Assembly: GCA_002423125.1 (NCBI GenBank)
Contig: DIUW01000013.1
Location: forward strand, 1 to 38,763
From: Legionellaceae bacterium UBA6148
GTDB lineage: Bacteria; Pseudomonadota; Gammaproteobacteria; Legionellales; Legionellaceae
DNA length: 38,763 nt
Direction: 5' to 3'
Every line of letters starts with the position of its first letter. Position 1 is the first letter of the stretch. A program made the translations under genes and the position numbers. This document shows, one piece after another, positions 1 through 7,146 of this stretch. Below the pieces are notes generated by a model. It searched no databases. It worked only from the letters and a program-made list of their open reading frames with translations, and had not been told where the DNA came from.

Positions 1-665
1 TAAAATTTGAGGGGATCAGTGAGATTCAAATGTTGTTTGTAAGATCGATCGTGAGGGATCAGTGAATGCCCTGGTGGCACCAAGCGAACGACTTTATCCA
101 ACCATTGACGTTGCGCATCATTGGTGATATCAACCGTTCGACCAATCCCACCTTTCGTCCAACTGGGCTTGATAATAATTGTATTACCATCAATCGCATC
201 CCTTACTGTGAATTTCATCGATTCTTCACGCCTAAGACCAAATAAGGCTTGGCCTTCAAGTGACAAGCGGATATAGGAATCGGTGCACTTCGTTAAATCG
301 ATTTGATGAATGGCTTTGTTTTGCGTAGGGATGTAAGAGCGTTTATCAATATGATAGGCGGCGTTGTCTGGCTTGAGCAGGTTTGCGTTATCGAGCAGTT
401 TTGCCGTCGTTCGTAATTTTGACATGTAATTTTTGATGGTGGCAGGGCTTTTGTTTTGTGATTTCCAATGTTCGACCAGAGCGAGGATATGCTTGGGCTG
501 AAAACCCTTCACATGGCCGACCTTGTAACCCAATTCATGTAAATCCTTGATGCAACGAAACAGCATGTGGCGCATATCGGCTTGGCTTGCATAGGAGTGG
601 CTTAGGTCTTGTTTGACCAATTGATTGATCGAAAATTTCGCGCCTCTTAATTTTGTCTTACTCAT
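1..665 (-). CDS. ICE-type tyrosine recombinase/integrase, partial (runs off the window)
   Basis: The minus-strand frame from ATG at 665 is open to the window edge (221 codons, C-terminus missing). The N-terminal ~100 residues look like the SAM-like core-binding domain of 'phage integrase N-terminal' proteins (PF12834 type), with the helical stretch HILALVEHWKSQNKSPATI. The following part resembles the PF12835 catalytic half: LSLEGQALFGLRREESMKF, where the Arg of LRREE fits the first catalytic Arg, then SWTKGGIGRTVDI. Such recombinases cut and join DNA to integrate or excise conjugative elements. The later H-x-x-R and Tyr motifs would lie beyond the window. It is read away from the DGR, and the family fits the conjugation genes at 8.4-11.2 kb. 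Family call is from remembered motifs. Confidence 0.8.
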   Translation of the reverse strand, partial: MSKTKLRGAKFSINQLVKQDLSHSYASQADMRHMLFRCIKDLHELGYKVGHVKGFQPKHILALVEHWKSQNKSPATIKNYMSKLRTTAKLLDNANLLKPDNAAYHIDKRSYIPTQNKAIHQIDLTKCTDSYIRLSLEGQALFGLRREESMKFTVRDAIDGNTIIIKPSWTKGGIGRTVDITNDAQRQWLDKVVRLVPPGHSLIPHDRSYKQHLNLTDPLKF

Positions 666-1594
666 GCAAATACCCCCAAAGTGTTGTGCGTGATTTCAAA
701 CCCATTTCACGCATGACCATGCAGCTTGCTTCGTGATTTGAAAAGGCTTGTAACAAGTGATGGAGCTGGTGCTTTGCGTAAAGGTTCCGGTATGATTTCA
801 GTGATGAGCAACCGGCTTTTTTCATAGAGGTATTTGCCCAGGGTGTTGTTTAGTTTTGGTAGAGCAGTCCACAAGACGTGGTACTTGGCTTGCGCCACGA
901 GGCTCAGTTCAGGGGCAAATCAGACGTTGGTGACAACGTAGATAGAGCCTTAAGTTACTGCGGTTTGTTTGGTGCTTATCTCCTTACGGTTGGAGTGGTT
1001 AATAGGCGCAATACATTTCAAATGAAAGGCAGCGCGACAATGAGTCAATACGAAAAACTATTGTGAGGTTCAAACTCCGATGGAATTTGCGGCTTGTTGG
1101 CTAAAGCCGAGTCCTGAAGAATCAGGTGATGTGTGCGGTTCCCGACTGAACGCCCCGTCACGAGGTTTGGGAATGATGGTGACTTTTGCGTAAGACCGTT
1201 GAAGGTTTCGCCGGATTTTCACGGGCTCATCAGTTGCGCTTCCGAATAGATTATAAAAACAAATCGTGTTGCGCAAGATAATTTGCGTGTTATTTTTAGG
1301 CGTGTTTTGTTCATTCTCGTTGTGCTCGCCTGAAAAAACAGGGGTAATGTGTTGAATCTATATTGAAATTTTGCAGCGCTGAAGCTGCGTCACTGCGGAA
1401 GAATCGCAGTGACGCAGCCGAAAGCATTCGGTTGAACGCCCCGATTGCTTCTCTTCGGGACCTCTGTAAAAGCAGTTGAGATGAACGATTATCCTGGTTA
1501 TTATGGATAAGGTTTTCAAGGATTCAATGCTGGGCGAATGTTGTGGTTGAGATTAAGGGGTAAGGATTGAGTATTCGAGACATAAGGAGAAGCT
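666..1594. other. intergenic stretch without a recognisable gene
   Basis: About 930 bp separate the partial integrase from the short repeat-bearing ORF. The ORFs of 60-70 codons here (for example 878-1066 plus and 1070-1276 minus) lack good ribosome binding sites and resemble nothing I know. The clearest structure is the hairpin cluster at 1384-1461, listed separately. The 11-mer TGAACGCCCCG occurs twice (about 1147 and 1432), each followed by a small stem-loop. The stretch could hold a small RNA or decayed element DNA; nothing decisive is visible. Confidence 0.5.
1384..1461. repeat. strong hairpin plus two small stem-loops
   Basis: GCTGCGTCACTGCG (1384-1397) and CGCAGTGACGCAGC (1405-1418) form a perfect 14-bp inverted repeat around a 7-nt loop. 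Directly after it CCGAA/TTCGG (1418-1431) and CCCGA/TCGGG (about 1441-1461) can form two smaller stems. There is no T-run on either strand, so this is not a classical terminator. It may be a folded RNA or a recombination/protein-binding site. Confidence 0.6.
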
Positions 1595-1726
1595 ATGGAA
1601 TGCGTTCAAGCGAAATCGCGCCGATTTATGCTCAAGAACTTGTTGGGGCTAAATTTACCTGTCATGATTTCCAATCAGCAATCAGCAATCAGCAATCAGC
1701 AATCAGCAATCAGCAATCAGCAATAG
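1595..1726 (+). CDS. short leader-like ORF with in-frame heptanucleotide repeats (43 aa)
   Basis: ATG at 1595 follows AAGGAG with a 6-nt gap, one of the best ribosome binding sites in the island. The frame gives MECVQAKSRRFMLKNLLG, then Gln/Ser/Asn-rich repeats, and stops at TAG 1724-1726. Its second half is made of seven AATCAGC copies, so slipped-strand changes would shift the frame. With one copy fewer (or two more) the frame continues 65 codons and ends at TGA 1917-1919, overlapping the ATG of the outer-membrane gene as ATGA. It resembles no protein known to me and could be a regulatory leader or a chance ORF. Confidence 0.4.
   Translation: MECVQAKSRRFMLKNLLGLNLPVMISNQQSAISNQQSAISNQQ
1673..1721 (+). 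repeat. 7 x 7-bp tandem repeat (AATCAGC)
   Basis: Seven perfect consecutive copies of AATCAGC. The unit length is not a multiple of three and the tract lies in a short ORF upstream of the DGR operon, the usual layout of phase-variable simple repeats. Confidence 0.95.
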
Positions 1727-1915
1727 CGTACACTATTTAACACAATCACTATATTCAAACTATATATTCCGCACATTACGGCTTCGCGCACTCCAGTTTT
1801 CTGAACTATTCTGCCGTTATTTTTTCATACAGCGTCAATCGACTGCCAGGCAAGCTCTCTCTTTTCTGACGAGCGCGAGCGACGCATCCCTCAATGACAA
1901 CAAAAGGAACCGACG

Positions 1916-2671
1916 ATGAAGCACCAAGGATTGTGTTTTGGGCTAGGCATACTGGCATTTCAAGGTCTGCATGCTGGCACAATGGGGGAGTTAAGCACTT
2001 ACTTGCAGGGCGTTCAAAAAGTAGCGACCATCACAGCGGGGCCTGATTTTGTCTACCAGGGAGGCTCCCAAACACGCACTCTCAGCCCACCGTTTCAAAA
2101 TACCTATGTCTCGGATAAGCAATGGAAGGGAGTGGGTGATTTTGGTGGATTTTTAGGTCTAGAGCGTGCTTTTCGTGATTGGTTAGGCGTGCAAACGGGG
2201 CTTTCGGGTTACGGGAATGCGTCGATACCGATATCAGGGGATGTATGGCAATTTGGGCTACCAAAATTCGATAATTTTTCTTATTCTTACCATGTCAGTC
2301 ATGCTCGGGTGATGTGGAGCAACAAATGGCTGACAAATTATCCTCGCTATGCGGCGTTGCACCCTTATTTTTCTTGGGAAATCGGCGCGGCCTTTAATCG
2401 CGCCAGCGGTTACCAAGAGCGCGCCTTGATTCCATTAACGGCGCCGATGAGCCCGTTCCACAATCATAACCAAACCTCTTTTTCTTGGAGCTTGGGTCTT
2501 GGGGCGGACTATGCGGTGAACGAGAAGATAAGAGTGGGGCTTGGCTACCAGTTCAGTGATTTAGGCTTGGTTTCTTTGGGAGCGACGTCCGCTGCTTCGA
2601 CGACCCAAACTCTCAGTTTATCGCATATGTATGCAAACCAATTACGCTTTCAACTCACCTTTTTAGCTTAA
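1916..2671 (+). CDS. putative outer-membrane beta-barrel protein
   Basis: 251 aa. A short signal peptide (KHQGLCFGLGILAFQGLHA, cut probably after residue ~20) is followed by alternating aromatic/polar strands typical of small porin-like barrels: FGGFLGLERAF, VGLGYQFSDLGLVSLG and a final strand LRFQLTFLA. No periplasmic domain is seen. ATG follows AAAAGGAA by about 8 nt. The DGR target gene starts 12 nt after the stop, so the two are probably co-transcribed. The barrel may help display or anchor the variable protein, which lacks a lipobox; that is inference from position. Similar to Legionella-type outer-membrane proteins in general appearance only. Confidence 0.6.
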   Translation: MKHQGLCFGLGILAFQGLHAGTMGELSTYLQGVQKVATITAGPDFVYQGGSQTRTLSPPFQNTYVSDKQWKGVGDFGGFLGLERAFRDWLGVQTGLSGYGNASIPISGDVWQFGLPKFDNFSYSYHVSHARVMWSNKWLTNYPRYAALHPYFSWEIGAAFNRASGYQERALIPLTAPMSPFHNHNQTSFSWSLGLGADYAVNEKIRVGLGYQFSDLGLVSLGATSAASTTQTLSLSHMYANQLRFQLTFLA

Positions 2672-2683
2672 GGACGACGAATA

Positions 2684-4255
2684 ATGTTTAAATCATCACT
2701 GACGGCCAGTATTGTTACACTCAGTTTATTATCGACTTCATTGTTGAGTCATGCCGCTACGTCTGCTGTTACGGTTATTGCGCTCCCGAATGGTTCAACG
2801 GTGCTTTCTCCATTGGGGGCAGCGAATTATGTTGTTCACGTTGATGAGAGCGTCACTCCTTCGAATTACGCGCTTAATTTTACGGCGCAGATACCTGAAT
2901 GGGCGACGCAAGTCACGAGCGGGGTCAGTGCCTGTAACGGCATTTCTATTTGCACGAACCCCTTTTCATTAAGCGCAGGCCAACGTTGTTGCTTGATGTT
3001 GAGTTTAGATGGCTCTCAATTGAGTGCAGGAAGTTACTCACTAGCCCCCCAAGCTATAACGATTCCTAGTACGTATAATGGTTACGCTGCTGCGCAGGAC
3101 TTCACGGTCACCGGAGGTGGCGGCACGGCAGTTTTGAGCACAAGCAATACCGACCTAGCCCTCAGTGTCACTGGACTTACTTTGAATGGTTCAGCATCAG
3201 GACAGCCAAGAACGATTACCATTATGAATACAGGCGGCGCAGACGCAACCAACGTTTCGGTAGCCTTTCCCACTTGGCCAACCGGGACGAACGCCACCTC
3301 GAATTGTCAGGGCGCCACTCTGGCAGCGAATGGCGGGCAGTGCGTCATCACTGTTTCTCCTGGCGCAAGTGCGACATCCGATTGCTCGACTACGGGCATC
3401 GCACCAACCCCCGGCGTTATTACGGTAAGCGCCGACGGCACCGCTCCGGTTGCGAGCAACGTTGTCGTATTAAATTACGGCTGTATTTACCAAGGCGGCT
3501 ATGTGTTTGCTATGACGGAGACTGCTAATACAACGCAAAGTATTGGTGGAACGGTTGTCGCGCAAGTAGACCAAGCTCCTCGTTTTCCAAACGGTATTAT
3601 TTGGAGCTCGAATGGTACGGCGGGCGCTTCCAATTATAGTTACGATATCATTCCAGGCATAGCAGAGACGTCGACGAGCGTCTCTTCGGCACCAACTTAT
3701 GCAGCTGCACAAACCTCTTTTAACACGACCTACCTCAATGCAAGTACCTACCCCTTCCCTCTACAGGCCTCGTTTCAGGCGTGCAATGGAAGAACCGATG
3801 GTCAGTGCAACAGCAATAATATTGCTGTGCTTTATAATGCCTATAAGACTGGTTACGGCGTTGGGGGTTTGCCTTACACGCTGTCCCCTGGACCGACCGA
3901 TTTGACTTATTATGCAGCAGGTCTTTGCAAAGCAACCATTGCGAGTCATTCCGATTGGTATTTGCCCGCTATTTGCGAAATGGGTCCTGCATCAAGCGGA
4001 AGTGGCTGCAGCAATACGCAAAACATAGTGGACGATGTCCCCTCCTTACTTGGCGACCCAAATACCACCCCCGGCACCTCATGTACCTATGGCGCCAATT
4101 GCCTTGCAGGCTACTACTGGAGCTCTACCGAGCCCTCGGGCGGTCCCCAGAGCCTCGCGTGGTACGAGTACTTCAGTAGCGGCGGTAGCGTTCAGCTCCT
4201 CGGCGATAAGGACAATCGGCTTGGGGTTCGGTGTTCTCGGGCTTTAACCCTTTAA
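2684..4255 (+). CDS. DGR target protein with C-terminal DUF1566/C-type-lectin-like variable domain
   Basis: 523 aa. A Sec signal peptide (ends near LLSHA, residue 24) has no lipobox Cys. Residues ~25-270 are Thr/Ser/Gly-rich, beta-strand segments resembling Ig-like surface modules with paired cysteines. Residues ~270-523 match the DUF1566/Lcl-type ligand-binding fold used by Legionella DGR targets: DWYLPAICEMG, YYWSSTEPSGG and RLGVRCSRAL. The VR covers residues ~474-519. Thirteen residues there differ from what the TR encodes (477, 484, 487, 490, 491, 494, 503, 505-508, 510, 512); most are Asn in the template. Likely a secreted or surface ligand-binding protein whose binding face is diversified. 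ATG follows AAGGACGACGAATA. It stands between the barrel gene and avd. Confidence 0.92.
   Translation: MFKSSLTASIVTLSLLSTSLLSHAATSAVTVIALPNGSTVLSPLGAANYVVHVDESVTPSNYALNFTAQIPEWATQVTSGVSACNGISICTNPFSLSAGQRCCLMLSLDGSQLSAGSYSLAPQAITIPSTYNGYAAAQDFTVTGGGGTAVLSTSNTDLALSVTGLTLNGSASGQPRTITIMNTGGADATNVSVAFPTWPTGTNATSNCQGATLAANGGQCVITVSPGASATSDCSTTGIAPTPGVITVSADGTAPVASNVVVLNYGCIYQGGYVFAMTETANTTQSIGGTVVAQVDQAPRFPNGIIWSSNGTAGASNYSYDIIPGIAETSTSVSSAPTYAAAQTSFNTTYLNASTYPFPLQASFQACNGRTDGQCNSNNIAVLYNAYKTGYGVGGLPYTLSPGPTDLTYYAAGLCKATIASHSDWYLPAICEMGPASSGSGCSNTQNIVDDVPSLLGDPNTTPGTSCTYGANCLAGYYWSSTEPSGGPQSLAWYEYFSSGGSVQLLGDKDNRLGVRCSRALTL
4104..4241 (+). other. DGR variable repeat (VR), 138 bp
   Basis: Aligned with the TR after removal of the intron, VR and TR have equal length (138 = 103 + 35) and no gap. 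All 19 mismatches fall where the TR has A (40 adenines in all), replaced by C, G or T; none fall at C, G or T. This is the signature of adenine-specific mutagenic retrohoming. The 3' part, CTTGGGGTTCGGTGTTCTCG, is identical in both and adenine-free, as expected for the initiation-of-homing region. Identity ends at 4242 (C against G in the TR). Confidence 0.96.
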
Positions 4256-4275
4256 CCCTTTGCCACTTTTCTCTT

Positions 4276-4327
4276 AAGGCCGCTGCGCGGCCTTTTAAAA
4301 AGCCCGCGCAGCGGGTCGATTTTTTTC
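4276..4327 (+). terminator. nested hairpins after VR with Rho-independent terminator
   Basis: AAGGCCGC-TGC-GCGGCCTT (4276-4294) is an 8-bp stem with a 3-nt loop, 34 bp after the VR. CCCGC-GCA-GCGGG (4303-4315) is followed by T-run 4321-4327. The two also pair with each other: CCGCTGCGCGG (4280-4290) is the exact reverse complement of 4304-4314, making an 11-bp stem as an alternative fold. A GC-rich hairpin/cruciform just after the VR stimulates homing in the Bordetella phage DGR, so this element may serve both termination and homing. Confidence 0.75.
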
Positions 4328-4342
4328 AGGAATAAACGTCAC

Positions 4343-4681
4343 ATGCTTTACACAGAATTGCCGATATACCGCGACACGTATCAATTGATTTTAAAGGTTT
4401 TTGAAGTCACAAAAGAATTTAGTCGGGAGTACAAATACACCCTAGGGCAGGACATGAAGCGCGACGCATTGCATTTAATGCGCAGCATCTACCGTGCCAA
4501 CAAGCATCAAAATCGCGTAGAACATTTAGAAGTGTTTTTAGATGAGCTCGAATTATTGAAACTCGAAATTCGACTGTGTGTTGATATGAAATTATTACCC
4601 ATCAAAAAGCAAGCGGCACTGAGCTTGTTATTAGATCGAGTGGGGAAGCAGGTTACCGGGTGGCGAAAAGCGACCCAGTAA
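4343..4681 (+). CDS. avd: DGR accessory variability determinant (Avd), four-helix bundle
   Basis: 112 aa, the normal size for Avd. Almost entirely helical, with four amphipathic segments: IYRDTYQLILKVFEVTKEFS, YTLGQDMKRDALHLMRSIYR, a Glu/Leu-rich third helix (LEVFLDELELLKLEIRLC) and a basic fourth helix ending GKQVTGWRKA. In known DGRs Avd forms a pentamer that binds the reverse transcriptase and the TR RNA and is needed for cDNA synthesis. Its place between target and TR, same strand, is the classical order. AGGA precedes the ATG. The fold is shared with S23/intervening-sequence proteins, but context decides. Confidence 0.9.
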   Translation: MLYTELPIYRDTYQLILKVFEVTKEFSREYKYTLGQDMKRDALHLMRSIYRANKHQNRVEHLEVFLDELELLKLEIRLCVDMKLLPIKKQAALSLLLDRVGKQVTGWRKATQ

Positions 4682-4744
4682 AGCTGGAATCATAAGCGTC
4701 ACGGCGTTTATGAGCAAGCAGGTTTTATTTAAAAGCGCACTGGG

Positions 4745-4790
4745 ACTGCCCAAAAGGCAGTATAATTGCAATCCATCAAGACGCCTTGAT
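4745..4790 (+). other. two stem-loops in the TR leader
   Basis: ACTGCC-CAAAA-GGCAGT (4745-4761) and ATCAAG-ACGC-CTTGAT (4775-4790) lie between avd and the TR start at 4812. They may fold the 5' part of the DGR template RNA. No clear promoter was identified here. Confidence 0.5.
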
Positions 4791-4811
4791 AGGATTCAAA
4801 ACATCAGTGAA

Positions 4812-4914
4812 TTGCAGGCAACTACTGGAGCTCTACCGAGAACTCGGGCAATCCCCAGAACAACGCGTGGAACGAGTACTTCAGTAGCGGCGGTAGCAAT
4901 CAGAACAACGACAA
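4812..4914 (+). ncRNA. DGR template repeat (TR), 5' exon part (103 nt)
   Basis: First 103 nt of the TR, from TTGCAGGC to GACAA. It is rich in AAC/AAT codons placed where the target varies; 33 of the TR's 40 adenines and 17 of the 19 substituted positions lie here. It ends at the group II intron start, inside the codon matching target residue 508 (AA|T). The TR is the RNA template copied with adenine errors by the DGR reverse transcriptase. Confidence 0.93.
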
Positions 4915-5525
4915 GTGCGACACGAAGTCGCTATACAAACTGTTGCTACAGGCAGCCACCTGAAAGCAACCTACTGTTCCGTCAGTAGTTCTCTACCTAG
5001 ACATGCGACTGAAGTAATTTGGTGGTGTGAAGCTCTAGGGACAATGAAGCCGCGGGTGACCGTAGAGGCGTCTGCGAAGACAAATCGAATCTGCTAGCGC
5101 GAAAGCGGAGAGGAACTAGAGATGAATGATATGGTTAATGTAATGTGAACTTTCATATAAACGTCGTGAGTTCTGAGGAGCCAAACGTGCTGACAGGCTC
5201 TAACCAAAATGGTACAACAGTCAAGAAATCAGATTTTGTTGTTCTGACTTCACGGATAAAAAGACTGTCGGCGGAAAGAAAGAACCTAACCCATTCTGTT
5301 TGTGTAGCGGAACGTGGCAACCCCGTATAGCCCCTCATGCATTATTCGGAGGACAGTGCATCGCAAGATTCACCTATGGTTGTGCGGGTGTAGGAGATCA
5401 GCAAAAGCAAATGCCGTACTGTAATGGTAAGGATACTGGTTTTAAACATAATCAGGCACGAAAGTGAGCAGACAGCTGATTGGTCTTTAGCGCAAGATAA
5501 TTTGAAGAATTGACAGCATGAGGAA

Positions 5526-7034
5526 ATGCAAATGACGGCAGTAGCTCCACCACTGACTGGTGCGTCCTTAGCTTTTGCTAACTGGGATGCCATAAATTGG
5601 GATATCGTAAAAACAGAAGTAAGTCGACTACAAATACGTATTGCGAAAGCTATCAGCGAAGGTCGTTATGGCAGAGTAAAATCATTGCAATGGCTGCTAA
5701 CGCACTCGTTTCACGCTAAACTATTAGCTGTGAAACGGGTTGTACAAAATCGCGGAGGGAAAACCCCCGGGATTGATAAAATCATCTGGCAAACATCACA
5801 ACAAAAATGGAACGCAGCAGAGTCATTAACGCGAGTGGGATATCGAACCCAACCGCTCAGACGGATTTATATTCCCAAAAAGGACGGACGCCAAAGGCCT
5901 CTCTCAATTCCCACTATGAAATGTCGAGCTATGCAAGCCTTACACTTGCTTGCTCTCGATCCAATAGCGGAATTTTGTGCAGACAAGAACAGCTATGGGT
6001 TTCGCCCAAAGCGCTCCGCGGCTGACGCCATTGGGGCTTGTCACCTTGTATTAGCAAAGAAAAGCTCGTCTCAATGGATTCTTGAGGCGGATATTAAATC
6101 TTGTTTTGACAGAATTTCCCATGATTGGCTACGGGCTAATGTCCCGATGGATAAAGAAATTTTGGGTAAGTGGTTATCAGCTGGTTACATGGATAAGGGC
6201 GTCTTTCATCAAACTGAACTCGGGACCCCTCAGGGCGGTTTAGCGTCCCCAACACTTCTAGTTCTAACACTCAGCGGAATGGAAAGCACGGTACGTAATG
6301 CCGTATCTATACGTAAAGACAAAGTCAATTTTAGCATTTATGCTGACGACTTTATTATAACGGGTGCATCGAGAGAAGTATTGGAGACAAAAGTAAAACC
6401 CCAGGTGGAGGCATTCTTGCGTGAGCGCGGTCTGGAGCTGTCGCAAGAAAAGACCAAGATCACGCATATTGATGATGGATTTGATTTTCTTAGTATTAAT
6501 GTACGAAAATATAAGGGCAAATGCATTACCAAGCCCTCCAAGAAGAGTATAAAAACTTTCCTGGCCAATATTAGAGAACTTATCAAGTCAAATCCAACGG
6601 CAAAAACTGAAAATCTAATTCATCTATTGAATCCAAAAATTCGAGGATGGGCTAACTACTTTCGGTCAAGCTGTGCTAAAAAGACGTTTAGCTATGTGGA
6701 TTATCATATTCATAAAGCTTTGTGGAGTTGGGTTCAGCGCAGACATCCAGAGAAGCGCATCGCGTGGCGAAAGATGACTTATTTTCGCAGCGATGGATTA
6801 AAAAACTGGATTTTCTGTACAAAAACCTCAAAAGACAGTGGTAAGAGCATGTACGTAGATCTATTTAAAGCCAGCTCTGTGGCTGTTAAAAGGCACATTA
6901 AAATTCGTGCGGAAGCTACCCCATACGACCCACTCTTCATAGAGTATTTCAAAAAGAGAGAGCGTCATTCAAAAATGATGGACGGAGTATGTAAAGCAAC
7001 CGTGATGGATAAATATGCTCCAGATGAAATCTAG
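5526..7034 (+). CDS. ltrA: group II intron-encoded reverse transcriptase/maturase
   Basis: 502 aa. RT motifs in order: PGIDK (81-85), IYIPKKDGRQRPLSIPT (114-130), NSYGFRPKRSAADAI (155-169), ADIKSCFDRI (188-197), GTPQGGLASP (233-242), IYADDFIITG (271-280) and EKTKITHIDDGFDFL. The maturase (X/GIIM) part follows: LNPKIRGWANYF and SYVDYHIHKALWSWV. After the basic region at YDPLFIEYFKKRERHSK the protein ends without the Cys/His motifs of an HNH endonuclease. It should help fold and splice its intron and reverse-transcribe it at a new site, probably through nicks or replication forks since the endonuclease is missing. ATG at 5526 follows AGGA closely; a second ATG lies two codons later. Confidence 0.93.
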   Translation: MQMTAVAPPLTGASLAFANWDAINWDIVKTEVSRLQIRIAKAISEGRYGRVKSLQWLLTHSFHAKLLAVKRVVQNRGGKTPGIDKIIWQTSQQKWNAAESLTRVGYRTQPLRRIYIPKKDGRQRPLSIPTMKCRAMQALHLLALDPIAEFCADKNSYGFRPKRSAADAIGACHLVLAKKSSSQWILEADIKSCFDRISHDWLRANVPMDKEILGKWLSAGYMDKGVFHQTELGTPQGGLASPTLLVLTLSGMESTVRNAVSIRKDKVNFSIYADDFIITGASREVLETKVKPQVEAFLRERGLELSQEKTKITHIDDGFDFLSINVRKYKGKCITKPSKKSIKTFLANIRELIKSNPTAKTENLIHLLNPKIRGWANYFRSSCAKKTFSYVDYHIHKALWSWVQRRHPEKRIAWRKMTYFRSDGLKNWIFCTKTSKDSGKSMYVDLFKASSVAVKRHIKIRAEATPYDPLFIEYFKKRERHSKMMDGVCKATVMDKYAPDEI

Positions 7035-7071
7035 ATAGCTGGGTCAACCGGGGTTGGCCTTGAAGAGGCTT

Positions 7072-7105
7072 GAGCGGAGTGCGGTGAAAGTCGCACGCTC
7101 CGTTC
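7072..7105 (+). ncRNA. group II intron domain V (domain VI follows)
   Basis: 34 nt from GAGCGGAGTGCGGTGAAAGT to CGCTCCGTTC. A helix GAGCGGAG/CTCCGTTC with an internal bulge and a GCG-GTGAAAGT-CGC type tip reproduces the conserved catalytic hairpin. Domain VI follows at about 7109-7146, with stem ACGGAGCCGTA/TACGGCTCCGT around a short GCAA loop and an A-bearing 3' strand before the end CCTAAC. Confidence 0.9.
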
Positions 7106-7146
7106 TTATGGGACGGAGCCGTAGCAATACGGCTCCGTTACCTAAC

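Larger units (their letters stand above)
4915..7146 (+). mobile_element. group II intron inserted in the DGR template repeat
   Basis: 2232 bp. The 5' end GTGCGACACG fits the GUGYG start of group II introns and the 3' end CCTAAC fits the terminal AY. A 34-nt domain V and a domain VI hairpin precede the 3' end, and a reverse transcriptase/maturase is encoded inside, in domain IV. The ends are confirmed independently: excising exactly this interval restores a gap-free alignment between TR and VR. Intron 5238-5247 is complementary over 10 nt to 5' exon 4900-4909, spanning the usual IBS2 position (-8 to -13), so it is a candidate EBS2. CTGTCG at 5265-5270 pairs with 5 of 6 nt of IBS1 (4909-4914). 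Sense orientation relative to TR and avd makes splicing of the template transcript possible. Confidence 0.95.

Noticed and set aside
878..1276. Small ORFs at 878-1066 (plus) and 1070-1276 (minus).
   Set aside because: No ribosome binding site, no recognisable domain; composition looks non-coding.
4035..4247. Alternative frame across the VR.
   Set aside because: Overlaps the clear target-gene frame with its DUF1566 motifs; a shadow frame.
4710..4988. A 92-codon frame running through the TR into the intron.
   Set aside because: It is the TR read in another frame; the TR is a non-coding template and the frame ends in the intron.
1272..5504. Shared 15-mer GCGCAAGATAATTTG at 1272-1286 and inside the intron at about 5490.
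   Set aside because: One 15-bp match in 38 kb is about what chance gives; flanks do not match.
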